This document shows, in pieces, positions 1 to 7,203 of a stretch of DNA of 64,000 bases. The translations under genes were made by a program, and so were the position numbers. Every line of letters starts with the position of its first letter. Positions within the stretch are counted from its first letter, which is position 1. The stretch spans positions 1 through 64,000 of the forward strand of contig CAYOIZ010000025.1 of assembly GCA_964404165.1 (NCBI GenBank), in the 5' to 3' direction. The stretch comes from DASYLJ01 sp964404165 (GTDB taxonomy: Bacteria; Desulfobacterota; Binatia; DP-6). Below the pieces are notes generated by a model. That model ran no database searches. It was not told the origin of the DNA and worked only from the letters and a program-made list of their open reading frames with translations.

Positions 1-120
1 AGAGACTAGGGAGTGACGGAAGAATAATCTCCCCACGAGCGCCCGCCACCTACAGGCACGAAGGAACACGCCCACGGTGATGAGATAGTCCACCCCCATC
101 GGAAACGTTGGGACTCGGTG
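1..120 (+). ncRNA. group I intron, 3' part (partial)
   Basis: Seen: GACTA at 4-8 can pair with TAGTC at 86-90, and G2 with C91 leaving A3 unpaired. This matches the P7 helix with its bulged base in group I introns, and the text before the second strand (AGATAGTCC, 83-91) resembles the conserved J8/7-P7 (S) element. It is followed by a P9-like hairpin at 95-112 (seven-base arms, one T-T mismatch) closed by a GAAA loop at 102-105. The next 38 bases are the 3' half of a tRNA. Group I introns end in G after a 5' exon ending in U, and G120 meets this if the insertion lies between anticodon bases 35 and 36. P1-P6 and the 5' exon lie before the window. No endonuclease gene is seen in this part. Covariance scoring was not possible. 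Confidence 0.72.
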
Positions 121-158
121 TAACCGATCGGTCGCTGGTTCGAGTCCGGCCCGGGGAG
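121..158 (+). tRNA. 3' exon of split tRNA, probably tRNA-Asn(GUU)
   Basis: Seen: loop bases TAA (121-123), 3' anticodon-stem strand CCGAT (124-128), variable loop CGGTC (129-133), T arm GCTGG/CCGGC around TTCGAGT (134-150), acceptor 3' strand CCGGGGA (151-157) and discriminator G158. The next bases are CCT, so CCA is not encoded. A72 (hence U1) with G73 and a TCC-start acceptor is the usual tRNA-Asn pattern, and base 36 would be the last U of GUU. If the exon instead began at T119 the anticodon would read UGU (Thr), but G73 and A72 fit Thr poorly. The 5' exon is outside the window. Confidence 0.62.
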
Positions 159-206
159 CCTGCAATAGGGGCCGTCAGAGCACATGCTCTGGCGGCCCTC
201 GCCGTT

Positions 207-1577
207 TCAGGCGCCGAGCTCGTCGCGCATGGCCTGTGCGAGGTCCGCGTGCAGGAACCGGAAGCCGGCGGCCTCCGCGACGCGCGGTAGGACGCGGGCG
301 CCGGCCAGCAGCACCTCCTCGCCCATCTCCCCGAACAGCAGCCGGACGGCAGCGGTGGGAAGCGGCAGCAGCGTTGGGCGATGGAGGACGGTGCCGAGGG
401 TCCGCACGAACGCGACGTTGCCGACGGGATCGGGCGCGGTCGCGTTGACGGGGCCGTGGACGTCGTCGGCGAAGACGAGATGGTGCAGCATGCCGACGAG
501 GTCGTCGAGCGCGATCCAGCTCATCATCTGACGGCCGTCGCCCACGACGCCGCCGAGCCCGAGCTGGAAGGGCAGGGCCATCGTGGCGAGCGCGCCCCCC
601 TGACCCGCCAGGACCACTCCGATCCGCGGATGGACGACGCGGATCCCAGCCGCGGCGGCGGGGGCGGCCGCAGCTTCCCACGCCTGACACACCTCGGCGA
701 GGAAGCCGGTCCCGGCTGGGCTCGCTTCGTCGACCGGGGTCTCGCCCCGATCGCCGTAGAACCCGATCGCGGACGCCGACAGCAGGACGCGAGGTGGTCG
801 CGCGAGCCGGGCGAGGGTGGTGGCGAGGAGCGCCGTGCTGTCGATCCGACTGGCGCGGATGGCCGCCTTCCGCGCTGGCGTCCAGCGTGTCGCGACCGGC
901 TCGCCGGACAGGTGGACGACGGCATCGACGCCCTCGAGCCGGGCGGCATCGATGTGACCCGTGGCCGGGTTCCACGCGATCTCGTCGGTGCCGGGACGCG
1001 GGACCCGCCGGACGAGCGGCAGCACCGTGTGACCGCCCGTCGTGAGGAAGGCGGTCAGCTGGCGACCGACGAGGCCCGAGGCCCCCGTGACGGCGATCCG
1101 CAGCGACCCGCGCGCGGCGACCGCAGCATGCCGCGCCAGGTCGTCGCGGGTCCGGGCATGCCGGAACTGGAAGAGCCGATCCAGCATCCGCTCGACCCCC
1201 CCGCCCCCGACGAGGGGGCCGAGCGGTGCGAACGGCAGCGCATACGTGATGGTGTCCTCGAGGACGCTGGCGCGCTCGCCGTCCGGCAGCACGCGATGGG
1301 TGTGCCGCCACGCGGCGAACGGCCCGGAGACCTGCTCGTCGGTGAACTCGCGTCCCTCGACGTAGCCACTGTGCCGGGCGACCCACCGCTGCCTGAACGG
1401 TCCGAGCCGCATCTCCATGACGAGTCGGCTGCCGTCGGTGATGCCGCCGGTGCGCTCCACGACTCGGATGGTCTGCCAGGGGGGAGCCAGGCGTTCGAAC
1501 GCTCCGGGACGAGCGTGCAAGGCGAATCCCTCCGCGGCCGGTACCGGGAGGGCGCTGCGTCGCTGGAAGACCGGCAC
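207..1577 (-). CDS. SRPBCC domain-TIGR01777 family sugar epimerase-like protein
   Basis: This 456-residue protein starts at GTG 1577. An N-terminal ligand-binding SRPBCC/polyketide-cyclase-like domain (about residues 1-150) with the usual opening (VFQRRSALP, then GAFERLAPPW) precedes an NAD(P)-binding extended SDR domain. The latter starts at TGASGLVGRQL and carries the TIGR01777 signatures WNPATG, VVHLSGEPVATRW and SAIGFYGD. Family members are often annotated as epimerases or cell-division inhibitor SulA-like (YfcH), but no physiological substrate is established. The domain fusion is common in the family. No ATG is available near this start; the GTG gives the expected N terminus. It diverges from the chemosensory cluster across about 260 bases. 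A longer open frame continues upstream but has no homology-like content. Confidence 0.88.
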   Translation of the reverse strand: MPVFQRRSALPVPAAEGFALHARPGAFERLAPPWQTIRVVERTGGITDGSRLVMEMRLGPFRQRWVARHSGYVEGREFTDEQVSGPFAAWRHTHRVLPDGERASVLEDTITYALPFAPLGPLVGGGGVERMLDRLFQFRHARTRDDLARHAAVAARGSLRIAVTGASGLVGRQLTAFLTTGGHTVLPLVRRVPRPGTDEIAWNPATGHIDAARLEGVDAVVHLSGEPVATRWTPARKAAIRASRIDSTALLATTLARLARPPRVLLSASAIGFYGDRGETPVDEASPAGTGFLAEVCQAWEAAAAPAAAAGIRVVHPRIGVVLAGQGGALATMALPFQLGLGGVVGDGRQMMSWIALDDLVGMLHHLVFADDVHGPVNATAPDPVGNVAFVRTLGTVLHRPTLLPLPTAAVRLLFGEMGEEVLLAGARVLPRVAEAAGFRFLHADLAQAMRDELGA

Positions 1578-1654
1578 CGTCTCTACACGCGCCCGGCGCC
1601 CGGCTGAGGCAAGGGACGGGTAGTGGGTCCCGCCTATCGGTTGCTTCACGGAAT

Positions 1655-1670
1655 GCACAATTGATTGTGC
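1655..1670. promoter_or_regulatory. palindrome, possible operator
   Basis: Arms GCACAAT (1655-1661) and ATTGTGC (1664-1670) are separated by two bases, in the unusually AT-rich gap between the divergent epimerase gene and the chemosensory cluster. The spacing suits a dimeric regulator. No convincing -35/-10 pair could be fixed next to it; TTGACG at 1685-1690 has a poor partner. Confidence 0.3.
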
Positions 1671-1839
1671 CGGAGCGGCGGAAAATTGACGGTGCGTAGG
1701 CCCCAGTAACGGCAAAGTGGGTAGCACACACGGGCAGTTGCAGGGGAGGACGCCGCGGCACGACCGTTGCTGTGAGCCCGGCAGAACACCAGGGCAACGC
1801 GCAACACGCGGGTCCGGGCGCAGCCGCGGCCGGGGGGAG

Positions 1840-2301
1840 ATGCAGGGCGTGACGTCAGTCGAGATCGTCGAGGAATCGGCCCGGGAGGTGGTCACCACCA
1901 CCGCCGGGACCGAAGTCGTGCGGACCGTGCACCCCACGGTCCCCGACAAGAGCTTCAACGGCTTCGTCGCGACCCTCGCGTTCGTCGGCACCAAGGGCGG
2001 CACGCTCGTCGTGTACTGCCACCGGCCGCTCGCGGTCGGGATGGCTGCGGACATGCTCGGCATGACGGGCGAGGAGCCCGACGAAGAGACGGTGCGCGAC
2101 GCGCTCGGCGAGTTGGTGAACCAGATCGCCGGCACCATCAAGCGCAAGATGGGCGACTCGGGCAACGGCATCATGCTGTCCGTGCCGGTCGTGATCGCGG
2201 GTGCGCCGCTGTCGCACTGCGTGAAGTCGACGGCCGAGCCGGTGTCCGTGGAGCTGTACGTGCCCAACGGCAGCATGTGCGTCTGCCTGTGGCCGAACTG
2301 A
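1840..2301 (+). CDS. CheX-like chemotaxis phosphatase family protein
   Basis: This 153-residue protein has the CheX/CheC-like fold pattern: a central DALGELVNQIAGTIKRKM helix matching the E-x2-N phosphatase motif (E and N three residues apart). Short strands follow (VPVVIAGAP, then SVELYVPNGSMCV). CheX-type proteins dephosphorylate CheY-P, so a role in signal termination is inferred. It is the first gene of the chemosensory cluster; the next gene starts 29 bases on. Start choice is uncertain: ATG 1840 lies almost on top of the purine run GGGGGGAG (1832-1839), whereas GTG 1849 has this run at normal Shine-Dalgarno distance and may be the true start. A second CheX-like gene closes the cluster at 11900. 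Confidence 0.75.
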   Translation: MQGVTSVEIVEESAREVVTTTAGTEVVRTVHPTVPDKSFNGFVATLAFVGTKGGTLVVYCHRPLAVGMAADMLGMTGEEPDEETVRDALGELVNQIAGTIKRKMGDSGNGIMLSVPVVIAGAPLSHCVKSTAEPVSVELYVPNGSMCVCLWPN

Positions 2302-2330
2302 CGCGGGACGAGGGACGGGGACCGATTGAC

Positions 2331-3440
2331 ATGAAAAAGGTACTGACGATCGACGACAGCAAGGTCGTGCGCTCGATGGTGACGCGCCATCTGCAGCCCT
2401 ATGGCTGCGAGGTCGTCGAGGCGACGAACGGCCAGGAGGGCGTGGAGGCGGCCAAGCAGCATCAGCCCGACCTGATCCTCCTCGATGTCACGATGCCCGT
2501 GATGGACGGCAAGCAGGCGCTCGCCGCCATCCGCGCCGATGCGGCGACGAAGGCGCTTCCGGTGATCATGCTGACGGCCGAGAGCGGCCGCGAGCTGGTC
2601 GTCGAGATCGTCAAGCTCGGCGTCAACGGCTACATCGTGAAACCCTTCCAGAAGGAGAGCTTCGAGAAGGAAGTCTCGAAGATCCTCGGTGCGCCCGCGG
2701 CGGCGGCGGCGACGGCGCCGGCCGGACCGCCCCTCGACCGTCAGACCGTCCTCGTCGTCGACGGCGACGACGCCGTCCTGGCGTCCGCACGCCAGGCGCT
2801 CGCGGCCAGCATGCAGGTGCTGACGGCCACCGGTGCCGAGGCACTGGAGCGTTGGACGGCCGCGCGTCCCGGGGTCGTCGTGGTGAACGTGGCGTCCGCC
2901 GGCGACGAGACGATGGGCAAGCTGCGCGGGCTCGGCCCGAGCGCGTTCGTCGGCGTGGCCGCGCGTGGTGACACGAGTGCGCACGACGCGGCGAAGAAGG
3001 CCGGCTGCCATACCGTCCTCGGGACGCCCTGCCCGCCGCTCGAGCTGCTCGATGGCGTCCTCCTCGCCACCGCCGCGGTGGCGACCGTCGAGGAGCAGGT
3101 GCAGACGCTGCTCGGCACCCACGACGGCTGTGTCGTGCTGAACCTGCCCGACCCGCGCTCGAAGGTGTTCGGCAAGATGCTGCCGTCTCTGACGAAGCGT
3201 CTCCGGGCGCTCGGCGCCGAGGGCGGAACGCGGCTCGTCGTCGACATGGACAACGTCACCGAATCGAATGCCGACGTCGTGAAGAGCGTCGTCGGCATCG
3301 TGACCGAGGCGACCGACGCCGGATTGCGCACGGCCATCGCGGCCAGCAGCGCCGGCGTCGTCGAAAGCCTCAAGCAGATCGCTGAAACACAGACCCGGCT
3401 CTTCCCCACGCGCGACGCCGCACGGGAGAGCCTCAAGTGA
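2331..3440 (+). CDS. response regulator: receiver, degenerate receiver and STAS-like tail
   Basis: The protein has 369 residues. Residues 1-120 form a canonical CheY-like receiver with acidic pocket D8-D9, phospho-acceptor D52 in LLDVTMPVMDG, T82 and K104 in the VKPF motif. After an Ala/Pro linker, residues about 138-245 look like a second receiver (TVLVVDGDD) that lacks a clear phospho-acceptor Asp at the expected strand (VVVVNVASAGD). Residues about 255-369 contain LVVDMDNVTESNADVVKSVV, a STAS-like or regulatory alpha/beta segment. The tail of the cluster's CheX-like gene lies 29 bases upstream, and the HDOD gene follows after 26 bases. Likely a phospho-relay output of the CheA in this cluster. 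The function of the degenerate half is unknown. Confidence 0.8.
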   Translation: MKKVLTIDDSKVVRSMVTRHLQPYGCEVVEATNGQEGVEAAKQHQPDLILLDVTMPVMDGKQALAAIRADAATKALPVIMLTAESGRELVVEIVKLGVNGYIVKPFQKESFEKEVSKILGAPAAAAATAPAGPPLDRQTVLVVDGDDAVLASARQALAASMQVLTATGAEALERWTAARPGVVVVNVASAGDETMGKLRGLGPSAFVGVAARGDTSAHDAAKKAGCHTVLGTPCPPLELLDGVLLATAAVATVEEQVQTLLGTHDGCVVLNLPDPRSKVFGKMLPSLTKRLRALGAEGGTRLVVDMDNVTESNADVVKSVVGIVTEATDAGLRTAIAASSAGVVESLKQIAETQTRLFPTRDAARESLK

Positions 3441-3466
3441 TCCTGAACGAGAACGAGGGAACCGTC

Positions 3467-4339
3467 ATGGCAGAGCCTTCTCGCGACACCACGCTCGACC
3501 GCGATGCGCTGCGCGAGTGTGTCCGCAGCACGCTGACGCGCCTTTCGCGCACGGGCGAGCTGCCCACCCTGTCCGCCACCGCGACCGCGGCGCTCGGCGT
3601 CGCCCGCGACCCGGACGCCGACATCGAGGACCTCTGCCGCGTCATCCGCACCGACGTCGGCATCTCGGCGCGCATCCTGCGGGTGGCCAACTCGGCTGCC
3701 TTCGCGCGCCGCACGCCGGCCAAGACGCTGGCCGAAGCGGTCCTCACCGTCGGCCTGCGGAAGACGTGCGACCTGCTCGTCGCCGCGAGCGCCCGACGCC
3801 TGTTCGAGGGCACCAGTCGCAACGCCGAGGGGCTCTGGAACCACGCGCTCGCGGTCGCCATCGCGGCCGAGGAGCTCTCCCGGCTGACGCGCCGGGCGGA
3901 GCCCGCGGTAGCGTTCCTGCCCGGGCTGTTCCACGACGTCGGGCGCATCGCCTTCCTGCTCGCCGATCCGATCTCGTTCGAGGTGATCCAGAATCTGGTC
4001 GCCGAGGGCGAGGGGCAGACGAGCGATCTCGAGCGCGGCTGGTACGGCTTCGACCACGCCGAGGCGGGCGCCATCCTCGCCGAGGACTGGGGCCTCGCCG
4101 GCGAGCAGTGCGACGCCATCCGCTGGCACCATCGCCCGGCGCAGGCGGACGCCGGCAAGAGCCTCGCCACGATCCTGAACGCCGCCGACAGCCTCGCCTA
4201 CACGATGGGCTTCGGCGTCAGCCCGCAGCCGCCCCTCGACATCAGCGTCGCCGGGCTCGGTCTCGCCGCCGAGGACGAGACCGCCTGCATGGCGCGCATC
4301 AAGGACGCCTTCCTCCGCCAGAACGAACTGCTCCGCTGA
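3467..4339 (+). CDS. HDOD domain protein
   Basis: This 290-residue protein has one HDOD domain (HD-related output domain) over most of its length: ELPTLSATATAALGVARDP, then DVGISARILRVANSAAF, LTVGLRKTCDLLVAAS and a histidine/aspartate-bearing LPGLFHDVGRIAFLL. HDOD proteins are signalling proteins without proven catalysis, often linked to chemosensory, cyclic-di-GMP and motility control. ATG 3467 is preferred because GAGGGA lies just upstream. A GTG at 3437 overlapping the previous stop would add ten residues. The next gene, cheA, follows after 14 bases, so co-transcription is likely. Its position between a response regulator and CheA suggests that it is an output or scaffold of this pathway. 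Confidence 0.85.
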   Translation: MAEPSRDTTLDRDALRECVRSTLTRLSRTGELPTLSATATAALGVARDPDADIEDLCRVIRTDVGISARILRVANSAAFARRTPAKTLAEAVLTVGLRKTCDLLVAASARRLFEGTSRNAEGLWNHALAVAIAAEELSRLTRRAEPAVAFLPGLFHDVGRIAFLLADPISFEVIQNLVAEGEGQTSDLERGWYGFDHAEAGAILAEDWGLAGEQCDAIRWHHRPAQADAGKSLATILNAADSLAYTMGFGVSPQPPLDISVAGLGLAAEDETACMARIKDAFLRQNELLR

Positions 4340-4353
4340 AGTGAGGACTGCGC

Positions 4354-6618
4354 ATGAGTGACCTCGAAGACATGGACGACGTCGTCCGCGAGTTTCTGGT
4401 CGAGAGCCACGAGAACCTCGACCAGCTCGACCGCGACCTGGTCGCGCTCGAGAAGGACCCGCAGTCGCACGAGCGGCTGGCGAGCGTCTTCCGGACGATC
4501 CACACCATCAAGGGGACGTGCGGCTTCCTCGGTTTCGGGAAGCTCGAGTCGGTGGCGCACGTGGGCGAGAGCCTGCTCAGCCGGCTGCGCGACGGCGAGC
4601 TGACGCTCACCGCCGAGATCACCACCGGCCTGCTGTCGATGGTGGACGCCGTGCGCCAGATGCTGGCGGCCGTCGAGGCGGCCGGCAACGACGGCGACGG
4701 CGACTACAGCGCGCTGGTCGCGACCCTGACCGCGCTGCAGCAGCAGAGCGCCCCGCCGCCGCCGCCCGTCGTCGAGGAGGAGGAGCCTGCGACTGCGGCG
4801 AGCGCACAGTCGAGCGAAGTCGATGCCGTGTGGGCCGAGGCGCTGAGCCAGGCAGCCGCGCCCGCGGCGTCCGCGCCTGCCGCCGTGGCCACGCCGGAGA
4901 CGGGTGCCGCGGCACCCGCCGAGGCGGGGCACGCGGTGTCGGACGCGACGATCCGGGTGGACGTCGGCCTGCTCGACAAGCTGATGAACCTGGTGGGCGA
5001 GCTGGTGCTGGCGCGCAACCAGGTGCTGCAGTTCACGGCGACGCAGGGCGACACCGCCTTCGTGGCGACGTCGCAGCGCCTGAACCTGATCACCACGGAG
5101 CTGCAGGAAGGCGTGATGAAGACGCGCATGCAGCCCATCGGCAACATCTGGGGCAAGTTCCCGCGCGTCGTGCGCGACCTGGCCGTCGCCTGCGCCAAGC
5201 AGGTCCGCGTCGAGATGGAAGGTCGCGAGACCGAGCTCGACAAGACCATCATCGAGGCCATCAAGGACCCGCTCACGCACGTCGTGCGCAACGCGGTCGA
5301 CCACGGCATCGAGGCGCCGGCAGTGCGTACGGCGGCGGGGAAGCCGGCCGAGGGGCGGCTGTTCCTGCGCGCCTTCCACGAGGGCGGGCAGGTCAACATC
5401 GAGATCTCCGACGACGGGGGCGGCCTCGACCACGAACGTATCCGCGAGAAGGCGGTGCAGCGCGGCCTCATCACCGCCGAGCAGGCGGCGCGCATGACCG
5501 ATCGCGAGATCGTGAATCTGATCTTCCTGCCCGGCTTCTCGACGGCGCCGAAGGTGACGAACGTGTCGGGGCGCGGCGTCGGCATGGACGTGGTGAAGAC
5601 GAACATCGAGAAGATCGGCGGCACGGTCGACGTGCAGAGCCGGCCGGGGCAGGGGACGACGCTGCGGATCAAGATTCCGCTGACGTTGGCCATCATCCCG
5701 GCGCTGATCGTGACCAGCGCGGGCGACCGCTACGCGATTCCGCAGGTGAGTCTGCTGGAGCTGGTGCGGCTCGAGGCGGAGCAGGCGGCGCGCGGCATCG
5801 AGATGATCCACGGCGCGCCGGTGTACCGGCTGCGCGGCAATCTGCTGCCGCTGGTCTACCTGAACCGCGAGCTCGGGGTCGACGACGGGGTGGCGCCGGC
5901 GATGGACGCGGCGGTGAACATCGTCGTGCTGCAGGCGGACGACCGGCAGTTCGGGCTGGTGGTGGAGAGCATCAACGACACCGAGGAGATCGTGGTGAAG
6001 CCGCTCGGGAAGCAGCTGAAGAGCATCAGCAGCTTCGCGGGGGCGACGATCATGGGCGACGGCAAGGTGGCGCTGATCCTGGACGTGCTCGGGATCGCGC
6101 AGCGGGCGAACGTGGTGTCGGAGCTGCGCGACCGGGCGCTGGGCGATCACCTGCGGCAGGCGGAGCACGCCGACGACCGGCAGACGCTGCTGCTGCTGGG
6201 CGTGGGGGCCGAGGGCCGCATGGCGATCCCGCTCTCGGTGGTGGCGCGGCTGGAGGAGTTCCCGCGCGCGACGGTGGAGCACGCGGGGAGCCACGAGGTG
6301 GTGCAGTACCGCGATCAGATCATGCGGCTGGTGCGGCTCGGCACGGTGCTGGGCACGGAGCCGCTGCCGGCGGCGCCGGACGCGCCGCTGCAGGTGGTGG
6401 TGTACGCGGCGCACGGGCGCAGCGTCGGCCTGGTGGTCGACCGCATCCTCGACATCGTGGAGGAGGCGCTGACGGTGCAGCAGCGCGAGACGACGACGGC
6501 GGGCCTGCTCGGCTCCGCCGTCATCCAGGGACGCGTCACCGACCTGATCGACGTGCGCGGCATCATCGAGCACGCCGATCCCCATTTCTTCGACCCGGCC
6601 GCCGCCGCGGCGGCCTGA
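4354..6618 (+). CDS. cheA: chemotaxis histidine kinase CheA
   Basis: This 754-residue protein has all CheA modules except an obvious P2 domain. The N-terminal Hpt domain has phospho-His 50 (RTIHTIKGTCGFLGF). An Ala/Pro-rich linker covers about residues 130-195. A dimerisation helix pair (LLDKLMNLVGELVLARNQ) and a HATPase_c kinase core follow, with N box near 307-320 (HVVRNAVDHGIE), DDGGGLD near 353 and GRGVGMD near 407. There are then two consecutive CheW-like domains (from about 448 and from about 603), the second being additional to the classical layout. It should phosphorylate the CheY, CheB and response regulators encoded around it and bind the soluble receptor through CheW. It starts 14 bases after the HDOD gene and ends 10 bases before cheW. 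Confidence 0.97.
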   Translation: MSDLEDMDDVVREFLVESHENLDQLDRDLVALEKDPQSHERLASVFRTIHTIKGTCGFLGFGKLESVAHVGESLLSRLRDGELTLTAEITTGLLSMVDAVRQMLAAVEAAGNDGDGDYSALVATLTALQQQSAPPPPPVVEEEEPATAASAQSSEVDAVWAEALSQAAAPAASAPAAVATPETGAAAPAEAGHAVSDATIRVDVGLLDKLMNLVGELVLARNQVLQFTATQGDTAFVATSQRLNLITTELQEGVMKTRMQPIGNIWGKFPRVVRDLAVACAKQVRVEMEGRETELDKTIIEAIKDPLTHVVRNAVDHGIEAPAVRTAAGKPAEGRLFLRAFHEGGQVNIEISDDGGGLDHERIREKAVQRGLITAEQAARMTDREIVNLIFLPGFSTAPKVTNVSGRGVGMDVVKTNIEKIGGTVDVQSRPGQGTTLRIKIPLTLAIIPALIVTSAGDRYAIPQVSLLELVRLEAEQAARGIEMIHGAPVYRLRGNLLPLVYLNRELGVDDGVAPAMDAAVNIVVLQADDRQFGLVVESINDTEEIVVKPLGKQLKSISSFAGATIMGDGKVALILDVLGIAQRANVVSELRDRALGDHLRQAEHADDRQTLLLLGVGAEGRMAIPLSVVARLEEFPRATVEHAGSHEVVQYRDQIMRLVRLGTVLGTEPLPAAPDAPLQVVVYAAHGRSVGLVVDRILDIVEEALTVQQRETTTAGLLGSAVIQGRVTDLIDVRGIIEHADPHFFDPAAAAAA

Positions 6619-6628
6619 GGGACGGCGC

Positions 6629-7087
6629 ATGGCGAGCGAGCAACAGTACTGCACCTTCTTCCTCGACGGGCTCTTCTTCGGCGTCGAGGTGCGCAAGGTG
6701 CAGGAGGTGATCCGGTACCAGGAGATGACGCGGGTGCCGCTGGCGCCGCCGGTCATCAAGGGACTCATCAACCTGCGCGGCCAGATCGTGACGGCGCTGG
6801 ATCTGCGGCGGCGGCTGGCGCTGAGCCCGCGGCCCGACGGCGAGCTGCCGATGAACGTCGTGGTGCGCACGGACGAGGGCGCGGTGAGCCTGCTGGTCGA
6901 CGAGATCGGCGACGTGCTCGAGGTGACCGACGAGACCTTCGAGCGCCCGCCGGAGACGATCGACGGCGTGGCGCGCGAGCTGATCCGCGGCGTCTACAAG
7001 CTGCGCGAGCGGCTCCTCCTCATCCTCGACACCGAGAAGGCCGTCCATCTCGGAGCGACGGGGCACGCGGCAGAGCTGGGACAGTAG
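6629..7087 (+). CDS. cheW: chemotaxis adaptor CheW
   Basis: This 152-residue protein is a single CheW-like beta-barrel domain: CTFFLDGLFFGVEVRKVQEV, then PVIKGLINLRGQIVTALDLR, LLVDEIGDVLEV and a C-terminal LLLILDTEKAV. These are the hallmark segments of the receptor-kinase adaptor. It lies 10 bases after cheA and is clearly co-transcribed with it. It should couple the soluble receptor encoded next to CheA. Length and motif order are standard. Confidence 0.96.
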   Translation: MASEQQYCTFFLDGLFFGVEVRKVQEVIRYQEMTRVPLAPPVIKGLINLRGQIVTALDLRRRLALSPRPDGELPMNVVVRTDEGAVSLLVDEIGDVLEVTDETFERPPETIDGVARELIRGVYKLRERLLLILDTEKAVHLGATGHAAELGQ

Positions 7088-7101
7088 TCGATCGCGAACG
7101 C

Positions 7102-7138
7102 GGGTGACGATCACGCCGTGGCCAGCGGCGCGTCACCC
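7102..7138. other. inverted repeat between cheW and receptor gene
   Basis: GGGTGACG (7102-7109) and CGTCACCC (7131-7138) form an eight-base stem with a 21-base loop in the 116-base gap after cheW. It could be an mRNA stabiliser, weak terminator or operator. No T-run follows, so it is not a standard intrinsic terminator. Confidence 0.3.
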
Positions 7139-7203
7139 CTGGGTGTCTGGGAGACCGAACTACAAGCGGGACGGCACGGCCGTCGGGAAGGACAGCAGAG
7201 GCC

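Noticed and set aside
119..158. tRNA-Thr(UGU) 3' exon
   Set aside because: Reading the exon from 119 gives UGU, but G73 with A72 and a U1 acceptor fit tRNA-Asn much better. Kept only as an alternative.
1..160. tmRNA 3' end
   Set aside because: The T arm and acceptor could suit tmRNA, but no tag-reading or pseudoknot pattern is seen. The upstream bases fit a group I intron core instead.
207..3122. 971-codon minus-strand frame through the CheX and response-regulator genes
   Set aside because: Only its last 456 codons (207-1577) show protein-family sequence. The remainder is an antisense shadow of real plus-strand genes in GC-rich DNA.
4198..6870. 890-codon minus-strand frame opposite cheA
   Set aside because: The content is His/Arg/Leu-rich without domains, as expected antisense to a GC-rich gene. 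CheA has all motifs on the plus strand.
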